7,731 nt of DNA from Segatella copri (lineage in GTDB: Bacteria > Bacteroidota > Bacteroidia > Bacteroidales > Bacteroidaceae): the NCBI RefSeq assembly GCF_019127135.1, contig NZ_JAHOEA010000090.1:1-7731 (forward strand), given 5' to 3'. A program made the translations under genes and the position numbers. Below the pieces are notes generated by a model. The model was given only the letters and a program-made list of their open reading frames with translations. It was not told where the DNA came from and made no database searches. Shown here piece by piece: positions 1 through 6,323 of the stretch (positions are counted from its first letter, which is position 1; each line of letters opens with the position of its first letter).

Positions 1-46
1 GAAGACCCGAGCAAGGCACAAAAGGCTGTTCTTTCGATTGCCGGTG

Positions 47-77
47 CAAAGATACAACATTTTCGGGCAGAATGCAA
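47..77 (-). promoter_or_regulatory. Bacteroidetes-type promoter firing leftward out of the window
   Basis: Read on the minus strand, TATCTTTG (47-54) matches the Bacteroidetes -7 consensus TAnnTTTG exactly. A TTG (75-77) lies 20 bases upstream, the normal -33 spacing for the primary sigma factor of this phylum. Transcription should begin near position 40 and run toward position 1, so a minus-strand gene is expected just left of the window. No start codon for it lies in bases 1-40, which would then be 5' leader. The match is seen directly; activity is inferred. Confidence 0.65.
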
Positions 78-216
78 GCTTTCACCCTGACTTTCTATGC
101 GAGAAAAGCTATAAGTGGCTGTAATACAATAAGTTCTATTGATTTTCTATCTGAACTTTATTGCAAAACAACGAAAATGCAAGAAAAGACTCGGAAGTAG
201 CTGAAGAAATGAAAAG

Positions 217-372
217 GGGTCATTTGGTGTCAATGTCATTTAGGGTCATTTGAAAAAGTAAATGTCACTTTTGCTGCTATAGTATATATAAATATTTATT
301 TATATATATCTATAGTGACTTTTTAACTCTCGGAAAACATAATGACCCTAAATGACTTTGACCTAATGACCC
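217..372. repeat. Large nested imperfect palindrome with GTCATTTAGGGTCATT arms
   Basis: The left arm (217-252) and right arm (338-372) are imperfect inverted copies of each other. They share a perfect 16-base core, GTCATTTAGGGTCATT, at 235-250 and as its complement at 341-356. Each arm holds several copies of the short word GTCATT or GGGTCATT. Between the arms sits an AT-only palindrome bounded by CTATAG at 277-282 and 310-315, and it shares nearly the same centre (about 295-296). GTCAC (264-268) and GTGAC (315-319) add a further pair. No reading frame explains it. It could be a protein-binding array, a replication or recombination site, or a long hairpin in a transcript. From memory, I associate such repeats with the VirE/DUF3987 - DUF4248 - HU - amidase modules of Bacteroidales; this is inference. 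Confidence 0.75.
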
Positions 373-615
373 ACTAAGTGTAATGCTTTAATTGGTTGTT
401 TGCTAGAGTATGTGATAGTTCTAAATTACTTGTGTATGAGATAATTACGAAAGTTTGTATCAGTTGTTCTTCATTTGTATGTGTATAATAATAATCTACA
501 TTCTCTGGTGCGAAATACTGTACGTTGCACCACTCTAGTGCTCATTTTTTATATCCCAAATTCATTGTATTTGTCAAAAATACCTACCTTTGGAGCATGA
601 TTTCGAGTCCGAGGA

Positions 616-655
616 GGGGCATTTTTTACCCTTAGAAGAGGGGGTAAAATACCTT
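616..655. repeat. Imperfect hairpin between two AT-rich flanks
   Basis: GGCATTTTTTACCC (618-631) pairs imperfectly with GGGGGTAAAATACC (640-653), giving about ten pairs with one mismatch and a two-T bulge around a loop of roughly eight bases. No T-run follows on either strand, so it does not look like an intrinsic terminator. A -7-like TACCTTTG lies just upstream at 585-592, but its nearest TTG is 17 bases away, so promoter status is doubtful. Confidence 0.35.
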
Positions 656-704
656 CCTAACCCCCATATTTTGCATTTTTCCGTTAAATAACGTGATAAA
701 ATTC

Positions 705-733
705 TTGGGTTTGCCAACTTTTTATTATCTTTG
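705..733 (+). promoter_or_regulatory. Orphan plus-strand promoter, no intact gene downstream
   Basis: TATCTTTG at 726-733 is an exact -7 box and TTG at 705-707 lies 18 bases upstream, one base shorter than the usual 19-21 spacing. Transcription would start near 740 and run rightward. The only recognisable coding remnant ahead is the amidase C-terminus at 1012-1155. The promoter may once have driven the lost genes of that module, or it may drive an unrecognised RNA. Confidence 0.45.
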
Positions 734-1011
734 ATAGCAATTAATAAAATATTGACGTGGTAATAGTGCGAAAAGCTAGAAACTGCATAATAACAATACT
801 AAGATTAAAATGGGTAACCTGTTGTTATATAACTATTTAGTATGTATATTACGTGTGTGAAGTGAAGTCTGTATGTTGAGTTATGAATGGAATATATATT
901 TACATTATAAATCATAGTGTTCGCTTTTTATGCTTTCTCCCAATACCTGTTTTCAGCGATGAAAAACGGAGAAAATAGAGTTTTCTGTTTGCAAAATGCG
1001 TTTTTTAGCCC

Positions 1012-1155
1012 ATGAATAGCCGATTTTGCACTTTAATTCATGCCCTCATCGAGCAGCTGAAGGAGGAATATCCATTAGCTACGATTCATGGTCATAATGA
1101 ATTTGCCAACAAAGCCTGTTCCTGCTTTGATGTAAAGAAGGAATTTGGGGAGTAA
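1012..1155 (+). pseudogene. C-terminal stump of an N-acetylmuramoyl-L-alanine amidase (T7 lysozyme type)
   Basis: The frame from ATG 1012 to TAA 1153 encodes 47 residues, and an in-frame TAG lies just upstream (1006-1008). Residues about 8-45 resemble the last part of Amidase_2-family zinc amidases, which cleave the bond between MurNAc and L-alanine in peptidoglycan. GHNEFANKACSCFD aligns with the end of T7 lysozyme: the H corresponds to zinc ligand His122, K to Lys128, and the first C to zinc ligand Cys130. The usual ACPxFD proline is serine here. The first zinc histidine, the fold core and roughly 100 N-terminal residues are missing, so it cannot be an active enzyme. In Bacteroidales such amidases often lie beside HU-like and DUF4248 genes; none survives here. 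The first few residues probably arose at the deletion junction. The identification rests on motif recognition. Confidence 0.7.
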
Positions 1156-1166
1156 TTAGAACCCTA

Positions 1167-1210
1167 GAAAAACAAAAAAGACCTTGATTGCAGAACGCAA
1201 CCAAGGTCTT
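1167..1210 (-). terminator. Rho-independent terminator of nifJ
   Basis: AAGACCTTG (1178-1186) and CAAGGTCTT (1202-1210) form a perfect 9-pair stem. It continues past one A/C mismatch into TTGC/GCAA and closes on a 5-base loop. Read on the minus strand, the stem is followed by a T-rich run (TTTTTTGTTTTT; complement at 1168-1179). This is a standard intrinsic terminator, beginning 36 bases after the nifJ stop codon. On the plus strand no T-run follows, so it should act in one direction only. Confidence 0.9.
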
Positions 1211-1246
1211 CGGATTATATATTTAACCTATTGAAATCTCACTAGA

Positions 1247-4200
1247 TTAGATCTGCTCGCTCCAGTCCTCCTGGCTCTTACGAACGTAAGTCTGGTAACG
1301 GAGCTTAGCCATCTTCTCTGCCTGAGTGAAGAGCTCATCAGCCTCCTTAGGGAATGCCTTCTGTACAGAGAGGTAACGAACCTCACCGAGCAAGAAGTCG
1401 CGGAAGTTCTCCCAGTTTGGAGCCTTAGAATCGAGTGTGAATGGGTTCTTACCCTCATCAGCCAACAGTGGGTTGTAACGCCACAAGTGCCAGTAACCGC
1501 ACTCAACAGCCAACTCTTCCTCGTGCTGTGAACGACCCATACCGCCCTTACGCTTCAAACCGTGGTTGATACATGGTGCGTAAGCGATGATGAGTGATGG
1601 ACCTGGATAAGCCTCAGCCTCGCGGATAGCCTTCAATGTCTGAGCATTGTCAGCACCCATAGCTACCTGAGCTACGTAGATGTAACCGTATGTAGTCTGC
1701 ATCAAACCGAGATCCTTCTTACGGATACGCTTACCCTGAGCAGCGAACTGTGCGATAGCACCGAGTGGAGTAGACTTAGAAGACTGACCACCAGTGTTAG
1801 AGTAAACCTCAGTATCGAGTACCAGGATGTTAACATCCTCACCAGAAGCCAATACGTGGTCGAGACCACCGTAACCGATATCATAAGAAGCACCGTCACC
1901 ACCGATGATCCACTGTGAACGCTTAACGAGGTAGTGATCCAAAGTCTTGAGCTCCTTGCAGATAGGGCAACCCTTCTCAGCGCAAGCAGCGATGAGAGGC
2001 TTCAACTCTGCAGCAGCCTCCTTAGAACCCTCTGAATCGTTCATGTTAGCAATCCACTTGTCAGCAGCAGCTACGAACTCAGCAGAAACCTTCTCGCTAG
2101 CCTTAGCTTCCTCGAGCAAGTGAGCGATGCGCTCCTTCATCTTCTTGTTACCCATTACCATACCGAGACCGAACTCGCAGAAGTCCTCGAACAATGAGTT
2201 GTCGAATGCAGGACCCTGACCCTTAGCGTTCTTTGTATATGGAGTAGATGGGATAGAAGCTGAGTAGATTGAAGAACAACCAGTAGCGTTAGCAATCATC
2301 TGACGGTCACCGAAGAGCTGAGAAATCAACTTAACGTATGGAGTCTCACCACAACCAGAGCAAGCACCAGAGAACTCGAACAATGGCTGAGCGAACTGAG
2401 AGTTCTTAGGGCTCTGCTTGATGTCAACGAGATCCTGCTTAGAAGCTACCTTGTGTACGAGGTACTCCCAGTTAGCTGCTTCCTTGACCATATCCTCTGC
2501 ATCAACGTTGAATGGAACCATTGTCAACGCCTTCTCACCCTTCTTACCTGGGCAGACGTCAGCACAGTTACCACAACCCAGACAGTCGAGTACTGAAGTC
2601 TCGATGCGGAAGTGCATGCCAGCCAAAGCCTTAGGTGCCTTTACATCCTGAGTCTCGAGACCCTCGATGCCTGCAAGCTCCTCATCTGTCAATACGAATG
2701 GACGGATAGCTGCGTGAGGACAAACGAATGAACACTTGTTACACTGGATACAGTTCTCTACGTTCCATACTGGTACGAATGCCTCAACACCACGCTTCTC
2801 GAATGCTGCTGTACCATTCTGCCATGTACCGTCAACTGTGTCGTGCTTAACGAAGTCAGAAACCTTCAAGAGGTCACCTGCCTGGCCGTTGATAGGACGA
2901 ACGAGCTCCTTAACGAATGCTGGAGCATTATCCTCCTTAGCCTCATCGTCAGCGAGGTTAGCCCAAGCTGGATCGACTGTCAACTGCTTGTACTCACCAC
3001 CACGGTCAACAGCGCCGAAGTTCTTGTCAACAACGTCCTGACCCTTCTTAGAGTAAGACTTAACGATGAATGCCTTCATCTGCTCTACAGCGAGATCCAA
3101 AGGAATAACCTTTGTGATACGGAAGAATGCAGACTGGAGGATGGTGTTGGTACGGTTGCCGAGACCAATCTCCTGAGCAATCTTAGTTGCGTTGATATAG
3201 TAAACTGTGATGTTGTTCTGAGCGAAGTAACGCTTTACCTTGTTAGGGATGAAGTTAACCAACTCCTCGCCGTCGAAGATAGTGTTCAACAGGAAGAAAC
3301 CGTTCTTACGCAAACCACGTGTTACATCGTACATGTGGAGGTAAGCCTGTACGTGGCAAGCTACGAAGTTAGGAGTATTTACCTGATATGCGCTGTGGAT
3401 AGGGCTGTCGCCGAAACGCAAGTGAGAGCAGGTGAAACCACCAGACTTCTTAGAGTCGTAAGAGAAGTATGCCTGGCAATACTTGTTAGTATTGTTACCG
3501 ATAATCTGAACTGAGTTCTTGTTAGCACCAACAGTACCGTCAGCACCCAAACCGTAGAACTTAGCCTCGAACAAATCGTCACCACCCATTGGGATTTCCT
3601 CCTCTTCTGGGAGAGAAGTGAATGTAACGTCATCAACGATACCTACAGTGAAGTGGTTCTTTGGCTGTGGCAACTCGAGGTTCTTGAATACAGCAACAAT
3701 CTTAGCTGGAGTTGTATCAGAAGAACCGAGACCGTAGCGACCGCCAACGATCAATGGCTTGCGCTCGTCATCGTAGAGAGCTGACTTAACGTCGAGGTAC
3801 AATGGCTCACCCTCTGCACCTGGCTCCTTAGTACGGTCGAGAACAGCGATACGCTTAACTGTAGCTGGGATAGTCTTCTTCAAGAAGTCAACAGAGAATG
3901 GACGGAAGAGGTGAACTGCAACCATACCAACCTTCTTGCCCTGCTTGTTCAAGTAATCGATAGCCTCGCGAGCTGGCTCTGTAGCAGAACCCATCAGGAT
4001 GATGATGTTTTCAGCATCCTCAGCACCATAGTAGTTGAAGAGGTGGTACTCACGACCAGTAATCTTAGTCATCTCCTGGCAGTACTTCTCTACTACCTCA
4101 GGGATTGCATCGTAGTAAGTGTTGCAAGCCTCACGGTGAGTGAAGAATGTCTCTGGGTTCTCAGCGGTACCGCGAGTAACAGGACGCTCAGGAGTCAATG

Positions 4201-4825
4201 CACGGTTACGGAAGTCCTCGATGAACTCTTCCTTAACCAATGGACGGATGTCTTCCATATCCATCTCCTCGATCTTGTGGTACTCGTGAGAAGTACGGAA
4301 ACCATCGAAGAAGTTAATGAAAGGAACCTTTGTCTCCAATGTAGCCAAGTGAGGAACTGCAGAGAGGTCCATAACCTCCTGAACAGAACCTGAGCAGAAC
4401 ATAGCGAAGCCTGTCTGACGGCAAGCCATTACGTCCTGGTGGTCACCGAAGATACAAAGTGAATGAGAAGCCAATGTACGAGCTGATACGTTGAATACGC
4501 AAGGAAGCAACTCACCAGCAATCTTGTACATGTTAGGAATCATCAGCAACAAACCCTGAGAAGCAGTGTAAGTTGAAGTCAAGGCACCAGCCTGGAGAGA
4601 ACCGTGAACTGCACCGGCAGCACCAGCCTCTGATTCCATTTCCTGGATAGAAACTCGCTGACCGAAAAGGTTCTTACGACCTTTGGCAGCCCATTCATCT
4701 ACATGCTCCGCCATTGGTGATGATGGAGTAATAGGGTAGATAGCAGCAACCTCTGTAAACATGTAGCTTACGTGTGCGGCAGCTGTGTTACCATCACAAG
4801 TGATAAATTTTTTCTCTTTAGCCAT
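1247..4825 (-). CDS. nifJ: Pyruvate:ferredoxin (flavodoxin) oxidoreductase, single-chain
   Basis: This cytoplasmic enzyme converts pyruvate, CoA and oxidised ferredoxin to acetyl-CoA, CO2 and reduced ferredoxin, and is central to anaerobic fermentation. At 1192 residues it has the normal length of the single-chain homodimeric form. All domains appear in order. The N-terminal pyruvate-binding domain has YPITPSSPMAE (30-40) and a Glu64 equivalent in QEMESEAG. A transketolase-C-like domain follows (about 260-400), then the gamma domain (about 420-620). A two-[4Fe-4S] ferredoxin domain has cysteines 692/695/698/702 and 748/751/754/758. The C-terminal thiamine-diphosphate domain has the proximal-cluster cysteines C822, C825, C850 and C1085, plus GDG (976-978) and NTGGQ (1010-1014). 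No key residue is missing. The ATG follows an A-rich leader without a Shine-Dalgarno sequence, as usual in this phylum. It lies 139 bases downstream of the ATPase gene on the same strand and ends at its own terminator, so it is probably monocistronic or only loosely coupled. The symbol nifJ (also por) does not imply nitrogen fixation. Confidence 0.98.
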   Translation of the reverse strand: MAKEKKFITCDGNTAAAHVSYMFTEVAAIYPITPSSPMAEHVDEWAAKGRKNLFGQRVSIQEMESEAGAAGAVHGSLQAGALTSTYTASQGLLLMIPNMYKIAGELLPCVFNVSARTLASHSLCIFGDHQDVMACRQTGFAMFCSGSVQEVMDLSAVPHLATLETKVPFINFFDGFRTSHEYHKIEEMDMEDIRPLVKEEFIEDFRNRALTPERPVTRGTAENPETFFTHREACNTYYDAIPEVVEKYCQEMTKITGREYHLFNYYGAEDAENIIILMGSATEPAREAIDYLNKQGKKVGMVAVHLFRPFSVDFLKKTIPATVKRIAVLDRTKEPGAEGEPLYLDVKSALYDDERKPLIVGGRYGLGSSDTTPAKIVAVFKNLELPQPKNHFTVGIVDDVTFTSLPEEEEIPMGGDDLFEAKFYGLGADGTVGANKNSVQIIGNNTNKYCQAYFSYDSKKSGGFTCSHLRFGDSPIHSAYQVNTPNFVACHVQAYLHMYDVTRGLRKNGFFLLNTIFDGEELVNFIPNKVKRYFAQNNITVYYINATKIAQEIGLGNRTNTILQSAFFRITKVIPLDLAVEQMKAFIVKSYSKKGQDVVDKNFGAVDRGGEYKQLTVDPAWANLADDEAKEDNAPAFVKELVRPINGQAGDLLKVSDFVKHDTVDGTWQNGTAAFEKRGVEAFVPVWNVENCIQCNKCSFVCPHAAIRPFVLTDEELAGIEGLETQDVKAPKALAGMHFRIETSVLDCLGCGNCADVCPGKKGEKALTMVPFNVDAEDMVKEAANWEYLVHKVASKQDLVDIKQSPKNSQFAQPLFEFSGACSGCGETPYVKLISQLFGDRQMIANATGCSSIYSASIPSTPYTKNAKGQGPAFDNSLFEDFCEFGLGMVMGNKKMKERIAHLLEEAKASEKVSAEFVAAADKWIANMNDSEGSKEAAAELKPLIAACAEKGCPICKELKTLDHYLVKRSQWIIGGDGASYDIGYGGLDHVLASGEDVNILVLDTEVYSNTGGQSSKSTPLGAIAQFAAQGKRIRKKDLGLMQTTYGYIYVAQVAMGADNAQTLKAIREAEAYPGPSLIIAYAPCINHGLKRKGGMGRSQHEEELAVECGYWHLWRYNPLLADEGKNPFTLDSKAPNWENFRDFLLGEVRYLSVQKAFPKEADELFTQAEKMAKLRYQTYVRKSQEDWSEQI

Positions 4826-4964
4826 TTTACTTTTAGATAAAATATTAAAAATGTTTTGTATTTTTATTCCTTTGAACTTTGATAGTTGAATCTGTTGAAG
4901 AGTTCAATTTTCAGTTCTGTTTTTGTTTTTGTCGAATGTTTTTGCCCATTCCTACACCTTAATA
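4826..4964 (-). promoter_or_regulatory. nifJ leader region with inverted and tandem repeats
   Basis: This 139-base gap carries no exact TAnnTTTG box on the minus strand, which is unusual for a gene expected to be highly expressed. It contains a 7-base inverted repeat, TTGAACT (4872-4878) and AGTTCAA (4901-4907), with GTTGAA repeated between the arms at 4885-4890 and 4894-4899. A weak promoter candidate overlaps it: minus-strand TTG (complement at 4905-4907) then, 20 bases on, TATCAAAG (4877-4884), which keeps the TA and the spacing but not TTTG. The repeats could be an operator or a leader structure. No clear terminator for the upstream ATPase gene is visible, so readthrough into nifJ is possible. 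Confidence 0.4.
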
Positions 4965-6155
4965 TTAATATAGGAAGCCCAGAAGCCACAACGGAATTCT
5001 GTTATCCTTACCTACCTCGGTATTGTATCGGGCGTAGATGATGTCGGGATTGTTGCGCACCTTGTTTGGAGATTGCGCATCGCAGATTCTGAACTTCTTC
5101 TCACCGTCTACAATGAAGTAGTGGTCCTTGCCGGTCTGGCTTATCTTGTGGTCTTTCCAGAGCGAGTTGACGAAGAATGTCTCCATCACCTCCTGCTTGT
5201 CTATCTGGATAGGATAGATGGCGTACATCAGGTTGGAGTTGTGCATCATCACCTTGGATGGTTTCTTAGGAAACTCCTGCCCGGTAGGGTAAATCATGTT
5301 GATGAGTCGCGCATCAGCAAGATACTTGATGTAGTTCATTACCGTAGCCCTGCTGGTATTGATCTCTTCGGCAAGCTGGCTCACGTTGGGAGCCTTGGCG
5401 CCTTCTACAGCGAGCTGATAGAAGAGCCGCTTGATCTTGGTGAGATATTTCAGTTCGATTTGCTTGATGAGGAGGATGTCTACCTCGGTCATCATATTCA
5501 TTGTCTTTAGTAGATTCTCTGTGAAGTTGCGATTCTCCAGGAAGAATGGATAGAATCCATGGTGCAAGTAGTCCTGAAAGTACTTCATCGGGCTCACCTT
5601 TGGCAGTATCTGCTTGATGATGTGCTCGTGGTTGCGCAAGATTTCATCGAGTGTATATGGCTGGAAACTGTTGCCAGTCTGCAGGTTGATAAACTCTCTG
5701 AAAGAGAAGCCTCGCAAGTTATAGCTTTTCACGATTCCATTGAGCTCAGGATTCTCTTCCTTCAGTCTCATCACGCTGGAACCTGTGAACACGATTCTTA
5801 ACTCTGGATAGAGGTCGTAGCATTTACGCAGCTCCTTGCTCCAGTCCGGCTGTTTGAAGACCTGGTCGATGAGAAGGGTTCTGCCGCCATGGCGAACAAA
5901 GTCGCCTGCAAAATCTGCGATTCCTCTGCTTTGAAAATAGAAATTGTTCATATTCACAAACAGACACTTGCGGTCAGTAGGGCCAAAGTGCTCCTTGGCA
6001 TATTGAAGGAGGAATGTAGACTTTCCTACACCGCGTGTTCCCTTAATGCCAATCAGACGATCGCTCCAGTCGATTTCGTCCATCAGAGTACGTCTTACTG
6101 GTGCGTTCGTATGCTCTACGAGGTATGTATGTGTTCTGAAGAATGCTTCTTCCAT
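4965..6155 (-). CDS. AAA_14/DUF4143-family ATPase with an altered Walker B motif
   Basis: The 396-residue product is a P-loop ATPase of the AAA_14 plus DUF4143 type, common in Bacteroidales, often in many copies per genome, and of unknown cellular role. Walker A is GTRGVGKST (39-47). Walker B is LLIDQ (94-98), where most relatives have an acidic DE pair; the second residue is Gln98. A sensor-like FTGSS follows (123-127), then SFREF (151-155), which marks the family. Residues about 250-290 look like a winged helix (SQLAEEINTSRATVMNYIKYL). The C-terminal domain ends in IPLWLLGFLY, but the FEIGGK-like motif I expect from relatives reads FRICDA (355-360). No signal peptide or membrane segment is evident. 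I chose ATG at 6153-6155. The frame extends 12 codons to a TTG at 6191, but that TTG is part of the promoter -7 box. The gene diverges from the ATP-grasp gene and precedes nifJ by 139 bases. Confidence 0.9.
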   Translation of the reverse strand: MEEAFFRTHTYLVEHTNAPVRRTLMDEIDWSDRLIGIKGTRGVGKSTFLLQYAKEHFGPTDRKCLFVNMNNFYFQSRGIADFAGDFVRHGGRTLLIDQVFKQPDWSKELRKCYDLYPELRIVFTGSSVMRLKEENPELNGIVKSYNLRGFSFREFINLQTGNSFQPYTLDEILRNHEHIIKQILPKVSPMKYFQDYLHHGFYPFFLENRNFTENLLKTMNMMTEVDILLIKQIELKYLTKIKRLFYQLAVEGAKAPNVSQLAEEINTSRATVMNYIKYLADARLINMIYPTGQEFPKKPSKVMMHNSNLMYAIYPIQIDKQEVMETFFVNSLWKDHKISQTGKDHYFIVDGEKKFRICDAQSPNKVRNNPDIIYARYNTEVGKDNRIPLWLLGFLY

Positions 6156-6188
6156 GAGTTTATATCGTTTCTTATTGTTTTTACGATG

Positions 6189-6219
6189 CAAAGGTAATTA
6201 AATATTTCTAATTTGCAAA
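6189..6219 (-). promoter_or_regulatory. Promoter of the AAA_14/DUF4143 ATPase gene
   Basis: On the minus strand, TTTG (6216-6219) is followed after exactly 19 bases by TACCTTTG (6189-6196), a full match to the Bacteroidetes -33/-7 consensus. Transcription should start near 6183, giving a leader of about 28 bases before the ATG at 6155. This placement rules out the upstream TTG at 6191 as the translation start. Confidence 0.75.
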
Positions 6220-6230
6220 CTCTAGATAGC

Positions 6231-6245
6231 AAAAAGTAACTTTTT
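6231..6245. promoter_or_regulatory. A/T dyad between the two divergent promoters
   Basis: AAAAAGT (6231-6237) and ACTTTTT (6239-6245) form a 7-base perfect inverted repeat around a single central A, followed by more T residues. It sits between the divergent promoters, just upstream of the ATPase -33 box and about 65 bases before the plus-strand -7 box. It could be an operator, but a low-complexity dyad in AT-rich DNA can arise by chance. Confidence 0.25.
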
Positions 6246-6311
6246 TTTCATTATTTAGCACTTGTCTAAGTAAAAATGCGGTTTTTCTGCCTTTTTTTGC
6301 ACATTTCTTTA

Positions 6312-6319
6312 TATCTTTG
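6312..6319 (+). promoter_or_regulatory. -7 box immediately upstream of the ATP-grasp start codon
   Basis: TATCTTTG is an exact match to the Bacteroidetes -7 consensus and ends only four bases before the ATG at 6324. Transcripts normally start about five bases after this box, that is, at or within a base or two of the ATG. No TTG occurs at the expected -33 distance; that region is a run of T residues. The box argues for a leaderless or near-leaderless mRNA, and against the longer reading frame that begins at 6276 upstream of the promoter. Confidence 0.65.
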
Positions 6320-6323
6320 CACC

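Larger units (their letters stand above)
373..1011. other. AT-rich stretch without an intact gene
   Basis: No credible coding frame is visible on either strand across these 640 bases. The stretch is strongly AT-rich and carries scattered dyads: GGTGC/GCACC at 507-511 and 527-531, a GC-bounded hairpin at 616-655, CGTTA-AA-TAACG at 682-693, and AGAAAA/TTTTCT at 970-986. It also holds one good plus-strand promoter match (705-733). With the amidase stump downstream, it is best read as decayed accessory DNA. An unrecognised small RNA cannot be ruled out. Confidence 0.5.

Noticed and set aside
598..636. A 12-codon frame after the -7-like TACCTTTG at 585-592
   Set aside because: It is very short, runs into a hairpin, resembles nothing known, and the promoter spacing is off.
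103..778. A direct repeat GAAAAGCTA at 103-111 and 770-778 with weak similarity after it
   Set aside because: Only nine bases match exactly in AT-rich DNA. This is too little to support a target-site duplication or element ends.
2843..3514. A 223-codon open frame on the plus strand, opposite nifJ, with other shorter ones nearby
   Set aside because: It lies wholly antisense to a well-conserved gene with every expected motif, resembles no family I know and has no promoter or ribosome-binding context. It results from the strong codon bias of nifJ.
6156..6191. A TTG start giving 12 extra residues on the ATPase
   Set aside because: The TTG is the last part of the -7 box TACCTTTG. The transcript should start downstream of it, and ATG at 6155 begins the recognisable protein.
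6276..6323. A 16-codon N-terminal extension of the ATP-grasp gene that looks like a signal peptide
   Set aside because: The extension translates the -7 promoter box and a T-rich tract. The family's conserved start is the ATG at 6324.
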